From contig NZ_JJMU01000053.1 in NCBI RefSeq assembly GCF_000757725.1, positions 124,001 through 188,000 on the forward strand: a stretch of DNA of 64,000 bases, in the 5' to 3' direction. The stretch comes from Sphingobacterium deserti (GTDB taxonomy: Bacteria; Bacteroidota; Bacteroidia; Sphingobacteriales; Sphingobacteriaceae). A model generated the notes under the pieces. That model saw nothing but the letters and a program-made list of their open reading frames with translations, ran no database searches and was not told the origin of the DNA. A program made the position numbers and the translations under genes. Positions 18,400 through 27,040 of this stretch are shown here, piece after piece; positions within the stretch are counted from its first letter, which is position 1; each line of letters begins with the position of its first letter.

Positions 18400-18796
18400 T
18401 AACCACCATGAATAATACATTATGAATTACTAAAATGTAGTCACTTATTTTAATATAAAGTTATGCGCAAAATATTAAAACCTAATAAAAACTAGATTAG
18501 AATTAAATTAGAACATTCGGATCAAAAACGGCGATATTCGTTTTCTTCCACTAGGAGGTGATTTACATAATTATGTAGGTTTTAGGAGATGAGTGACCGG
18601 AATCCGTTCCGTTAAAAAATAAGGCGATGAGCTATAGAGATCCGTTCGGAAAAAATATGCTAAAGTAATAAGGCTGCTACTTATTAGATTTAAACAGCAA
18701 CTAGACGTTAGTTTAGGGTTGTGATTAATTAGAATGTTGATAAGCCTAGTACAAAAACTGTTCTTTTCATAATCTGACATTGTTTATCTATAGTTA

Positions 18797-19150
18797 TTAC
18801 TCTTTCGAGATTATATCAAGGAATTTGTAGGTTTTAGGATTTCCATCTATAGGCGGATTCGCCAAAATAGTGATTTGAACCTCTATATTGTAACGGTACC
18901 CTTCCTCAAAGATAAAACCATCAATCTCATGTAATCCCAAATAATATTCCTGATCATTATTTTCCCTTACACGCAATGCCGGTATATCTTTCGGCAAGTC
19001 TGGGCGAGCGGGAGGGTGGGGTGCGATGTACTCGATAGTTGGTTCTATTTGAAGCTGTGTAACATAGGTGCGATCGGAATCCTCCTTACTGCAGGAGGCT
19101 GATAAAATTAAAACGAAAAGAGCAAAATTTATAATAGGTCTTGTTTTCAT
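18797..19150 (-). CDS. DUF4377-family lipoprotein
   Basis: 117 aa with a lipoprotein signal (LFVLILSASCSK, Cys 20). The mature domain matches DUF4377: LRVRENNDQEYYLGLHEIDGF, FEEGYRYNIEVQITIL and NPPIDGNPKTYKFLDI. DUF4377 proteins are small secreted proteins of unknown role, sometimes attached to META/HslJ-like proteins. It stands alone with AT-rich DNA on both sides. Confidence 0.8.
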   Translation of the reverse strand: MKTRPIINFALFVLILSASCSKEDSDRTYVTQLQIEPTIEYIAPHPPARPDLPKDIPALRVRENNDQEYYLGLHEIDGFIFEEGYRYNIEVQITILANPPIDGNPKTYKFLDIISKE

Positions 19151-19708
19151 AAGATAAAAATTAGTTACTTCAAGTGTAGATGCTTCGAGACAATATTGGT
19201 GAATAAGGTGAGTTATGTTAGCTATTTATGCTTTAAACATTATTTTATATAAAAATATAAAAATATTTCTTTATTGTATTTTAAAAATGGTAAAATTTAT
19301 GTTACGTTTTCTTTTTTAAAAAATAAAAGAATTATTGCCTGTTTTGGTGAGTTTAAGGAGATATAAAATTATATCATTAACTACACTGGCTAGAATATTC
19401 CTATACATTTTATACTAGGGGATACTTGATCCACATTCCAGCATTGACGACATTATCTAGCTAGCTTGACAATATAATTGTTTGTCTCGTGGTTCACGTG
19501 TTTTCATTATAAATTGACTGATTTTATTCGATCAATATACTTGGTTTGTGGATAAACCAGAAACTGACTGCAGCAATGCACGCTGCTTCGCGGTATGCAT
19601 AATTAAATCAGAATTTTCGAAGGGTATGCTGGGAGGTGCGTCCGTATTTTTAGCAATAAGTGTTTTGTATAAATTTGCAGTCGAAATATCTAGAAGACGA
19701 TCAGCCCA
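19151..19708. other. AT-rich intergenic region without recognised gene
   Basis: 558 bp. The 19240-19400 part is almost purely A/T. A plus-strand frame at 19548-19808 runs antisense into the sigma-like gene and has poor composition. Nothing further was recognised. Confidence 0.6.
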
Positions 19709-20305
19709 TTACGCTGAATTTTTATGGTTTGCAGCTTCGGTTGCGCGTTGTTTGGCTTGCTTTGCTTCGCGAAGTACTTGCATAATGTGTTTCGCTACGC
19801 TGATTTGAGAGATATTGGGGTTCTTGTCTTTCTCCACAGTAGCGACGGCTGCCGATAAATCTGTCGGGGAAGCCGACGGGAGATATATTGTTCGTAATTC
19901 GGTGGGATACGCATCTTTACGAGCCGGTACGACATTCAGTGGAATCCCATGTTTGCTCGATGAGCTGATTGGCCGTATATTACCTACATCTTTACCGTCA
20001 CGATGCACGCTATCGTTTGAACTATTATGTTGTGCAACGTAAGCACTCACTATCTTGCCAACTACAGACACGGACCATACGAAGAAGGTTTCGTTTTGTA
20101 GGAGAAATTGATTGATATTTTCCCATATCGCACACAGTGCCTCGCGAAAAAGCTCTTTCGCAATCGGCTCAGAGCCCACACAGTTATGTATTAGGTTATA
20201 AATTCCTGATCCATACTGGTCATAGAGCAGCTCAAAACCTTTACGATCTTTCGCTTTCAGTAATGCGCAAAACTCGCTGCTAAGTGTTTGGTTGAGTATC
20301 CCCAT
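19709..20305 (-). CDS. sigma-70 region 2-like protein lacking region 4
   Basis: 198 aa. Residues 15-90 resemble ECF/SigK-type region 2: KDRKGFELLYDQYGSGIYNL, a helix AKELFREALCAIWENINQF, and FFVWSVSVVGKIVSAYVAQH. The expected region 4 helix-turn-helix is absent; instead a Ser-rich stretch and a Lys/Ala-rich helix (HIMQVLREAKQAKQRATEA) end the protein. It therefore may not be a working promoter-specific sigma factor: it could be decayed, an anti-sigma-like decoy, or an unusual factor. No anti-sigma gene is adjacent. Confidence 0.6.
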   Translation of the reverse strand: MGILNQTLSSEFCALLKAKDRKGFELLYDQYGSGIYNLIHNCVGSEPIAKELFREALCAIWENINQFLLQNETFFVWSVSVVGKIVSAYVAQHNSSNDSVHRDGKDVGNIRPISSSSKHGIPLNVVPARKDAYPTELRTIYLPSASPTDLSAAVATVEKDKNPNISQISVAKHIMQVLREAKQAKQRATEAANHKNSA

Positions 20306-20446
20306 CTTGTTCTATAGTCTTCCACCGCGCTGTCTTTCCAAACGAAGTAGTTTACTACTGAACCATTATATTTTTAAAAGGTTTGTAACAAAGTGTAATA
20401 CATGCAACATATGTACGAATGCTATTCATGCATATCGTAGAAATAG

Positions 20447-20484
20447 CAGTGGCCGTCTCTGATGAAATTCTAGAACGGCCACTG
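20447..20484 (-). terminator. terminator after the ATP-grasp operon
   Basis: CAGTGGCCGT (20447-20456) and ACGGCCACTG (20475-20484) form a perfect 10-bp stem, 22 bp past the stop of the ATP-grasp gene on the minus strand. Confidence 0.65.
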
Positions 20485-20506
20485 TTTTGCTGAAATAAAG
20501 GCAACG

Positions 20507-21538
20507 TTATACGCCTTTAGCTGTGTTATCCGTTTTTTGTTTCCGTTCTGATAGTTTTTGCTCTACGTCATCTAGCAATAGGCTGGCATAGTCGCAATTA
20601 TTAAGTTTTCCGGCATGCCCTAAGGCGCCGGGACTAAACACATTAATTTCCATAATTTTATCACCGACGATGTCAAGGCCGACAAAGTACATCCCGTCGT
20701 CATGAAGTTTTTTGGACACCTTATCTACCGTTTGGAGAATTTTATCGTCAATTACTGCCACTTGTGCGGTTCCGCCTTGGTGTATATTGCTTCTGATGTC
20801 TCCTTTTTGCTGAACACGGTTCACGCTGGCGTACTTCCCATCGATAGCAAGCGGCTTTCCATCGACAAGGAAAAAGCGTATATCGCCCTTGGTTGCAGCC
20901 GGCAGATATTCCTGTGCAAGCAAATAGCCATCGCGAGCGATGACTTCTACAGTCTGCTTAAGGTTATGACGCTCATCCTTTTTAAGTAAGAATACATTTT
21001 TCCCGCCCGAGCCTTTTAAAGGCTTTAAGATAAGCTGATCTTCCTGCTGATCTAAGAATTGAATGACATCATCGTAACTGCGTGTGATTACGGTTTTCGG
21101 TCGTATCTCTTTCGGAAAATGTTCCAAATACAGTTTGTCCGATGCTTCCACCAATTTATCGGGGTCATTAATCACCCAGGTGCCTTGCCGTTTGATTAAC
21201 TGGGCAAACTGGAGTGCCGTGGCAGCCGCCCAAGGTCTACTGATCATGTCTAGCACGGGATCAAATCGAATCCATAGCAGATCCATCTGTTTGGAATCTA
21301 CATAAACTTTTTCCGTCTCTCTTAAATGCTCAAGCAACGCTTCCTCATCCGCAATTTGATCTGAAGGTTCCACTATTCGACAGTGTGCACCTACACTTTG
21401 ATCTCCTTGATAAGAAAAATCGGCTAATCCGATATACAGGATTCTATGGCCACGCTTATGTGCTTTAAAAGCCAGTAAGGTGGTTGTAAAGATGACTTCT
21501 TCTTTGTGGGTTTGGTTGATTAAAAATGCTATATTCAT
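20507..21538 (-). CDS. ATP-grasp ligase, glutathione synthetase-like
   Basis: 343 aa. An N-terminal GshB-like domain (MNIAFLINQTHKEE; LLWIRFDPVLDMISRPWAAA) is followed by the ATP-grasp fold: NDPDKLVEASDKLYLEHFP, the glycine-rich loop ILKPLKGSGGKNVF, QEYLPAATKGDIRFFLVDG, and the metal site GLDIVGDKIMEINVFSPGAL. All key ATP-grasp elements are visible, so it should form an amide bond between a carboxylate and an amine with ATP. Whether it makes glutathione is doubtful: no gamma-glutamylcysteine ligase is present and its neighbours are unusual. The start lies 6 bp after the stop of the QEGLA gene; the three genes form one operon. Confidence 0.85.
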   Translation of the reverse strand: MNIAFLINQTHKEEVIFTTTLLAFKAHKRGHRILYIGLADFSYQGDQSVGAHCRIVEPSDQIADEEALLEHLRETEKVYVDSKQMDLLWIRFDPVLDMISRPWAAATALQFAQLIKRQGTWVINDPDKLVEASDKLYLEHFPKEIRPKTVITRSYDDVIQFLDQQEDQLILKPLKGSGGKNVFLLKKDERHNLKQTVEVIARDGYLLAQEYLPAATKGDIRFFLVDGKPLAIDGKYASVNRVQQKGDIRSNIHQGGTAQVAVIDDKILQTVDKVSKKLHDDGMYFVGLDIVGDKIMEINVFSPGALGHAGKLNNCDYASLLLDDVEQKLSERKQKTDNTAKGV

Positions 21539-21544
21539 ATATAC

Positions 21545-23392
21545 TTATTCGTAGTTTATCATTTTAAAAATGCTTGCGAAATGGTGCACATCCTTTATTT
21601 TATTGACGTAAGGATCCTGCAGGTAACGTGGCTTCAGTAGCGGTTGTTTCAAAATGCCACGCTGCATCAAATCTGCTATAATGGGTAGGTAATCTTCCCG
21701 TATCTTTCCTATGGTCAGGATATCAATATCCTTTCCTTCCTGTATGTAATGAATGAGCTCAGTAAAACCTTGTAGGTAGAGCGCGTCCTTCGTGAGTCCG
21801 CCTGATCTATAGACGCGCATCGTCATGGTAAACGCTGTTTCCTGGTCAAATCGATACTCTTCATGCAGCATATCAAAGGTTTCGACAAAGCTGTGTCCCA
21901 TCAGCATATGTTGCACCGCCAATACGCGCCCCGCGAGAATACGGAGTCGGTCGTTCGTCAATCCATCCACCAGGTATTCGGCCAAAACAGCAAGACCCTC
22001 TTGCAATTGTTCATAGCCAGGCACACCTTGACTAAACAGACTAAAGGTTTGCTCTTTTCCGTTGAAGTACGTGATAATATGGGTGCCTACCTCATGTTGG
22101 ATAAGGGCGGTAGCTCTTCGCCGACTTATTTTGTATTGCTTGCTGATGTTTAATACACCCCGATTCACCATCACGCCTGATATATCTTCACGAACCCGAA
22201 CACTCGTGCTAAACGTGGGCGCCTGCTGCTGCAGGAAAGAGATTTCTTCTTTTGCAAGCTGGGCAAACTGGTTTGCGTCGAGGTAATCCTCGTCGTGCAG
22301 TTCCGGCTGCGGAATGCTATCAATAGCTATCAACAACGCTTTCGCCAGCTCATAAAGATTATCACTCACATTTCCGAATACCATTAAACTGCCATATTTG
22401 AAATCCGGCGTACCTCTAGAGCCTAGCATCGTCATCATGTCATCCAGCTCACGCCGTTTATCACGAAATAAATAGGCTATCGTCGGGTCGTAAATATCTT
22501 CAATGCGAAGATTGTAGAGATTTCGCTTCACTACGTCCGGATCAATGGGCATTGGACGGTAGTGAAATACAGGCGCCTGCCGAAATTTATCTTTCTTAAA
22601 TTGCAGCCAGGCATCATGTGCATTGATCGGTGTTGTTAAGAGCAGAAAATCAAATTTTTGACTTTCCTTTGCTAGCACGGCGTCAATTTCGTAAATCTCT
22701 TCATTCAAGCGTTCGTGCACTTTCATTTTGAAATCTGCAGCACGCACATTAGTGTGCACCCGTACAAACTCGAAGAAGAGCCGTGAAAGGCTTTTTGCCA
22801 AGCTCTCTCGCATGTTCCGTAAGATCAACGGCAAATGTTTGCCCTCGCGATCCTCATAGCGCTTGCGGATGGAGAGGCCTAAAGAAAATACAAGGTTATC
22901 CTTGGCATCTTGTGCATCGGCTAAAGCTGGACTATTGGGTGGGCTGGGCAGCTTGGTACCCTTCTTTAACTCAACGACGAGGTCTGGAGATTCTGTACGG
23001 ACATTTTTCGTTAGGTATTCTGCCAAACCCAGTGCATTTTTTTGCGACAAATGTATGGCCACGTCCGATGCTTGTTCTTCATCCTCGGCATTCCAAACCT
23101 CCACCAGTAGACATGTGCCAAATTCCTCTGCCAGTGCCTTAGCCATCTTGGTTATCCACCGGTCAATCTCACCATTTGATTTTTCCGGAACATAAATAAC
23201 ACTGGCTAATTCTGACTTTGCCAATTCTGCAAGCAACCTGTCTTTTCCGTCCACAGGTATCCTGTAGATGAAAATGTAGGGCACTATTTTGTTAAAGACA
23301 ATTTTTCCAGTGTTGGGTATTTGTTTGTGAATAGGATTCTTGTCTCTAATAGCTCGTAATACCTGTGGTAATACTTTATCCAGCGCTTCCAT
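21545..23392 (-). CDS. DUF1704 / QEGLA-motif metalloprotein (flavohemoglobin expression-modulating type)
   Basis: 615 aa. The C-terminal half contains a zinc-protease-like H433-E-V-G-T-H438 motif and Q464-EGLA-468, the two signatures of DUF1704. Eukaryotic relatives (MATCAP-type) act as tyrosine carboxypeptidases, so a peptidase or amidase activity is an inference by homology; the old name about flavohemoglobin comes from a genetic effect. The N-terminal half has no recognised motif. Its ATG lies inside the last codons of the upstream amidohydrolase (17-bp overlap) and the ATP-grasp gene follows 6 bp later, so coordinated production is expected. Confidence 0.85.
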   Translation of the reverse strand: MEALDKVLPQVLRAIRDKNPIHKQIPNTGKIVFNKIVPYIFIYRIPVDGKDRLLAELAKSELASVIYVPEKSNGEIDRWITKMAKALAEEFGTCLLVEVWNAEDEEQASDVAIHLSQKNALGLAEYLTKNVRTESPDLVVELKKGTKLPSPPNSPALADAQDAKDNLVFSLGLSIRKRYEDREGKHLPLILRNMRESLAKSLSRLFFEFVRVHTNVRAADFKMKVHERLNEEIYEIDAVLAKESQKFDFLLLTTPINAHDAWLQFKKDKFRQAPVFHYRPMPIDPDVVKRNLYNLRIEDIYDPTIAYLFRDKRRELDDMMTMLGSRGTPDFKYGSLMVFGNVSDNLYELAKALLIAIDSIPQPELHDEDYLDANQFAQLAKEEISFLQQQAPTFSTSVRVREDISGVMVNRGVLNISKQYKISRRRATALIQHEVGTHIITYFNGKEQTFSLFSQGVPGYEQLQEGLAVLAEYLVDGLTNDRLRILAGRVLAVQHMLMGHSFVETFDMLHEEYRFDQETAFTMTMRVYRSGGLTKDALYLQGFTELIHYIQEGKDIDILTIGKIREDYLPIIADLMQRGILKQPLLKPRYLQDPYVNKIKDVHHFASIFKMINYE

Positions 23393-24164
23393 AACCGGGC
23401 ATATTTTGTAAGCTCTTTAGCACATGTAACAAAAGTTGTTTATAAGATTGAACCATCGGCATAAACGGAATTCCGGTCCATTCATCCATAAAATCTTTCC
23501 TGAATTCAATAGAGAGAACACAACCTTTGTCGCCAAATTTTTGCAGAATATGTTGCGCTAAATTGCCGCCTTTAAATTTTACATTTTCTCGAATGTCAAT
23601 AGCTTGATCAATAATTTGCTGATTTTTGACACTTTCCATCACACGGTCTATCACAGGGCGCCAGCGTTCCTGGTTGTAATGTGTACCTAAATTGATCTGC
23701 GGATTTGCCTCGGTGTCGACAAGCTCTTCAGGGTTCAATCGCTTCGCATTATAGCTATGCAGGTCAAAAATAATGAAGTAGCCATGTCTTGCTATAGTCT
23801 CTTCTATCCAAGAATCAACTTGCTTGTACATGTTGCTGTGATCTTCCTGTAGGGTGGCCACTAGGGTTGCGGGCGGCTGTTCTCGCCAAACTTCTAAGCC
23901 CCAAGCCAAAGCCGGCGTCAAGTAGATCGCCTCTTCGATCTTCCTGTTAATGTCGAGTTGAAATCGCGATGTTCGCACGATAAACTGGTTGACGGGCAGT
24001 TCTGCCATGCTACCTGTATAGGGATCTTCTTCACGGAGCTGTTCTGTATCTTCCAGCTGATAATAGGGAAGTAGGGCAGGATCTATATGGTGACCGTCAT
24101 GGATAGCAAAAGCCCAAAACGGACTGTCTGTTTTTTTTATGTTATACTGAAAAAGTGTTGGCAT
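23376..24164 (-). CDS. N-formylglutamate amidohydrolase-family protein
   Basis: The frame opens at 24260, but ATG 24164 (MPTLFQYN) starts the conserved domain, giving 262 aa. Seen: AIHDGHHIDP, DPYTGSMAEL, RTSRFQLDINR, FIIFDLHSYN, GTHYNQERW, NVKFKGGNLAQHI and LSIEFRKDFMDEW, the His/Asp/Glu pattern of the FGase zinc hydrolases. Family members cleave N-acyl or amide bonds, with N-formylglutamate in histidine breakdown as the reference. No Hut genes are near, so a different substrate linked to the ATP-grasp partner is likely. It leads the three-gene operon. Confidence 0.85.
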   Translation of the reverse strand: MPTLFQYNIKKTDSPFWAFAIHDGHHIDPALLPYYQLEDTEQLREEDPYTGSMAELPVNQFIVRTSRFQLDINRKIEEAIYLTPALAWGLEVWREQPPATLVATLQEDHSNMYKQVDSWIEETIARHGYFIIFDLHSYNAKRLNPEELVDTEANPQINLGTHYNQERWRPVIDRVMESVKNQQIIDQAIDIRENVKFKGGNLAQHILQKFGDKGCVLSIEFRKDFMDEWTGIPFMPMVQSYKQLLLHVLKSLQNMPGYGSAG

Positions 24165-24283
24165 AAAGTATGAGATTGCTTTCAGTATGTATAACGTGGG
24201 AGTAGATAAATAGTTTGCCAGCTTTGCGGAAGGAACAGGCCTCGCGGCCTTCTGCAACAAAGGTTCAGGTTGCCAATACGTGT

Positions 24284-24328
24284 CATTTAAAAAGGCTTAT
24301 CGCGCATAGCGGTAAGCCTTTTTAAATG
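24284..24328 (-). terminator. long palindromic terminator of the FMN reductase gene
   Basis: CATTTAAAAAGGCTTATCGC and GCGGTAAGCCTTTTTAAATG pair along 20 bp with one G-U, separated by 5 nt. It lies between the reductase stop (24354) and the amidohydrolase start, so the three-gene operon has its own promoter. Confidence 0.75.
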
Positions 24329-24353
24329 TTTTATATAAACCTCAGCGGTAGGC

Positions 24354-24905
24354 TTAAAACTTGTTGACAAAGGCCGTATAGGCCGTCAACACGTCGCTTA
24401 AAAATTTAGCGCTGTCCTCCTTTATTAGTTTGCCATCCTCGTCAAAAAGGTTTTGCACATTAGCAATGTAAACCTCTGGTTGCTGCAGTGTTGGCATGTT
24501 TAAGAAGACAAGAGATTGGCGAAGGTGATGATTGGCACCAAAGCCACTTACGTTGCTAATAGACGACGAAACGACGAGGGCGGGCTTGCCATCCCAGCTG
24601 CTTTGACCGTAAGGCCGTGAGGCAACATCAAGTGCGTTCTTGAGCACACCGGGAACAGAGCGGTTGTACTCCGGAGTAATGAAAATAACGCCGTCAAAAG
24701 ATTTGATTTTTTCCCGAAAAGGCTGGTAGCTTGCTGGGCTTCCATCTTCATCAAAGTCTTGATTGTAATGTTCGAGCTGACCAATTTCGACTAGCTCCAA
24801 GCTGTAGCCCTCTGGAGCATTTTCAATGAAGTGATGCGCTATCTTTTTGCTAAAAGATCCGCGTCTTAGCGATCCGACGAGGATACCTATTTTTTTGTCT
24901 GCCAT
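24354..24905 (-). CDS. NADPH-dependent FMN reductase (flavodoxin-like)
   Basis: 183 aa. Phosphate-binding loop GSLRRGSFSKK at residues 11-21, flavin-binding TPEYNRSVPGVLKNALDVAS and the later KPALVVSSS are the hallmarks of the NADPH-dependent FMN/quinone/chromate reductase family. Length is normal and all motifs are intact. Likely a stress-related quinone or metal reductase in the cytoplasm; the true acceptor is unknown. Single gene with terminators on both sides. Confidence 0.92.
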   Translation of the reverse strand: MADKKIGILVGSLRRGSFSKKIAHHFIENAPEGYSLELVEIGQLEHYNQDFDEDGSPASYQPFREKIKSFDGVIFITPEYNRSVPGVLKNALDVASRPYGQSSWDGKPALVVSSSISNVSGFGANHHLRQSLVFLNMPTLQQPEVYIANVQNLFDEDGKLIKEDSAKFLSDVLTAYTAFVNKF

Positions 24906-24973
24906 AATATTTTCGTTTTTTGGATATTAGAAAAACAACGGTAGGCAAATTAAGTTTTTTGACGGGTGGCAAT

Positions 24974-25010
24974 AAAAATGAGGAACGGCTTTTGGCTATT
25001 CCTCATTTTT
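24974..25010 (-). terminator. terminator after the DUF4342 gene
   Basis: AAAAATGAGGAA (24974-24985) and TTCCTCATTTTT (24999-25010) form a perfect 12-bp stem 10 bp after the DUF4342 stop on the minus strand. Confidence 0.7.
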
Positions 25011-25019
25011 AGATTGCTG

Positions 25020-25322
25020 TTATCTTACTTCGATAACCTTTCGTTCCGAATTGCCTTCGCTATCGGATGGCGGTGGCGTATCGTCTTTCTTTTTCTCTAC
25101 TGTGATTTTACATTCTGTCAATAGTGCGGCGAGGGCACCTACGGCAGCAAATATCGGGGCGAAAACCACGCCGACGACACCTAAAGTGACGGGAAAGCTC
25201 ATTATTTCTTTTCCAGATTTATCTGAAATACTAATTTTGGTAACATTCCCTTCGGCAATAATCTCCTTAATCTTCTTCAGAAGGTTCTCACCATTTACGA
25301 AAAAAGTTTCTTTGATTGACAT
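25020..25322 (-). CDS. DUF4342-family protein
   Basis: 100 aa matching DUF4342: an N-terminal helix (FFVNGENLLKKIKEIIAEGN), two strands (VTKISISDKSGKEIMSFPV), a hydrophobic Gly/Ala segment (VGVVFAPIFAAVGALAALL) and a charged tail. Some DUF4342 proteins carry an N-terminal UBA-like domain; this one does not. The hydrophobic segment suggests membrane association. It lies 53 bp after the DUF4407 gene on the same strand and so may belong to that group. Function unknown. Confidence 0.8.
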   Translation of the reverse strand: MSIKETFFVNGENLLKKIKEIIAEGNVTKISISDKSGKEIMSFPVTLGVVGVVFAPIFAAVGALAALLTECKITVEKKKDDTPPPSDSEGNSERKVIEVR

Positions 25323-25375
25323 AGTATTTTGTTTTTAAGGGTTTTAATAATACAACAATTTGATAGGATCCTTGT

Positions 25376-26329
25376 TTAGGGTAAGCGCAGTTTTTCGAGC
25401 ATTTGCATACGAATGTTTGTCTGATGCTGGAGAAGTTTATCATAGTCTGATTCCTTATCCGTAAGCTTCATAACCAGAACAAAGAGCTCGATAGCCAAGA
25501 AAAACAGCATAAACAGTAAATATACGAATATTCCTATTTTTGAGGAAGTTACCACATCATGCAAAAGCGTTAGCTCATCTAAAAAGCCGGTCGATGCTTT
25601 CAATTCCTTCTCTTTCCTTTCCTTGATTGTGGTAATGGATGCTGCAAGCTCAAATTTCTTGGTTTGCAGGGTTTCTATCTGCTTATGCAGCTGTTCCATC
25701 TCCAACTTTTTTGGATTTTCCATGACCGATCTATTGGTGGACCGCGTGCTATTAAGCTCTTTCCCTGTATTATCTTTGGTTACACTGTTGTTGGTGTATG
25801 TCGTGACAATGACGGGGTTCTTTTTAAGATCCAAACTGACAGCATCATATTTTTTGGTTGCAGCCGCTATCATGGTATCCAAGTCCGCAATTTGCTTTTG
25901 CAAGTCGTCTTCAGATTGCTTGACGGCCAGTTTAACGCGCTGATCCATGACTTGCGCTTTGCGTAGCTCGATGTCGTCCTTAAACGTGATCTGATCCATG
26001 ATAAAGGCGCCCAGAATAGACATCACCACAGCGAGCAAGATGCGGAAGCCACTAGACCAAGCACTGACCTTTGTCGAAAGAATGATGATCCGTTCGATCT
26101 GGATAATGACAAAAGCCATTAGTAATCCGCCGATTATTCCACCAATGAGCGACAAGTGTAAGTAGCGGGTAGCAAAACTAAAACCAATAAAAATCCACAC
26201 CAGTACAATTAGTAACATGGCAGAAGTATATTTTTTGACATTCTTCGCGGATTGTTCGCTGGAGTTTCTAACTAAGTTATAGTTAAAACCGGTCAGGAAG
26301 CATCCGAATTTAAGCCACCAATCTTTCAT
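25376..26329 (-). CDS. DUF4407 membrane protein
   Basis: 317 aa matching DUF4407: an N-terminal region of three to four membrane helices (SAMLLIVLVWIFIGFSF; LIGGIIGGLLMAFVIIQIER; ILLAVVMSILGAFIMDQ), a long soluble coiled-coil (residues about 125-255) and a final helix (IFVYLLFMLFFLAIELFVLV). The shape suggests a membrane-anchored scaffold. Its start is 3 bp from the stop of the upstream unknown gene, so they are cotranscribed. Role unknown. Confidence 0.85.
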   Translation of the reverse strand: MKDWWLKFGCFLTGFNYNLVRNSSEQSAKNVKKYTSAMLLIVLVWIFIGFSFATRYLHLSLIGGIIGGLLMAFVIIQIERIIILSTKVSAWSSGFRILLAVVMSILGAFIMDQITFKDDIELRKAQVMDQRVKLAVKQSEDDLQKQIADLDTMIAAATKKYDAVSLDLKKNPVIVTTYTNNSVTKDNTGKELNSTRSTNRSVMENPKKLEMEQLHKQIETLQTKKFELAASITTIKERKEKELKASTGFLDELTLLHDVVTSSKIGIFVYLLFMLFFLAIELFVLVMKLTDKESDYDKLLQHQTNIRMQMLEKLRLP

Positions 26330-26332
26330 TTT

Positions 26333-26875
26333 CTAGAATTTTTTTGATAGTAAATAGGTTTGTGTAATCGAAGCCATGCCTTTCATAAAACCGCGTTTGT
26401 ACGCCAAAATAGCGCGTTCGCAAAATCCTGAATCGCTTTGTAATGAATGCTCAAATTCCTGCACCTTGTCCATATGGGCTTTTAAATCTGTTTGCTTAAT
26501 TTTCAGTTCGTCCACCAAGTCTATCAGTCCTGCCCGCCCACGTGAATGTATATGAAATTCAATGTCTTTCATCAGCGACTCGTGGTATGTTTTTATTTGA
26601 TGCACCAAGATTTCCAAGTCATATTTTATAAGCCGGATGTTATCGTTTTTATAACCCTCATCCGGACTGACCAACGCATCGTCGAATCCCCGCTTTTCAA
26701 AATCCTGTTGTAGGTAGGCGTAGATCAGAAATATTCCTTGCTGATCGTGTATGGAGGCCCCGTTCAGCTGGCTATTGTCAACGCTTATCTGCTTTGAGCT
26801 TTCAGGTAGTGCTACCGTCTTCGCATCTACCTGCGTGGTAGGCTCATTTTTCTTAAATCGTGTAAACCAACCCAT
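26333..26875 (-). CDS. hypothetical protein cotranscribed with DUF4407
   Basis: The frame is open from 27010, across the promoter of the divergent ABC gene, but ATG 26875 (MGWFTRFKKNE) gives a natural start, so the protein is 180 aa. It is soluble and mostly helical, with a heptad-rich middle (YDLEILVHQIKTYHESLMKD; LIDLVDELKIKQTDLKAHMD) and a hydrophobic-aromatic end. The stop is 3 bp before the DUF4407 start. I do not recognise the family. Partnership with DUF4407, perhaps through coiled coils, is inferred from linkage alone. Confidence 0.7.
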   Translation of the reverse strand: MGWFTRFKKNEPTTQVDAKTVALPESSKQISVDNSQLNGASIHDQQGIFLIYAYLQQDFEKRGFDDALVSPDEGYKNDNIRLIKYDLEILVHQIKTYHESLMKDIEFHIHSRGRAGLIDLVDELKIKQTDLKAHMDKVQEFEHSLQSDSGFCERAILAYKRGFMKGMASITQTYLLSKKF

Positions 26876-27040
26876 TTTCCCTATTTTTTTCAAATGTACC
26901 AGCCTACCGCGCGACGCGCTAGTGCTTTTAGGCGAGCATTGCCAAATAGTAGGCGAAAGCCCGAAGATCGTCGGTAAAAAAAATACATCACCTGTAACAA
27001 AACGAAGCAAATGTCTACTTATAAAAAAAAACTACAGACC

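Larger units (their letters stand above)
18057..18796. other. gene-poor intergenic region with several RNA-like structures
   Basis: 740 bp between the convergent ROK and DUF4377 genes. It holds a terminator, a predicted three-way junction structure and a second hairpin followed by a five-codon frame MNNTL (listed separately). The remaining DNA is AT-rich. A minus-strand frame of 69 codons at 18571-18780 has unnatural composition and was not accepted. Confidence 0.6.

Noticed and set aside
18571..18780. 69-codon minus-strand frame before the DUF4377 gene
   Set aside because: Composition is unnatural (many Ser, Leu and Tyr codons from AT-rich DNA), no signal or family feature is seen, and no promoter-like box precedes it.
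18057..19708. Prophage or insertion sequence in the AT-rich region
   Set aside because: No transposase, integrase or terminal repeats were found; only structured intergenic DNA and two small genes.
19548..19808. 86-codon plus-strand frame
   Set aside because: Runs antisense into the sigma-like gene and has a Cys/Ala-rich composition typical of a shadow frame.
20507..21538. Naming the ATP-grasp gene gshB
   Set aside because: The fold matches, but no gamma-glutamylcysteine ligase is near and the operon partners are hydrolase-like, so a glutathione role is not supported.
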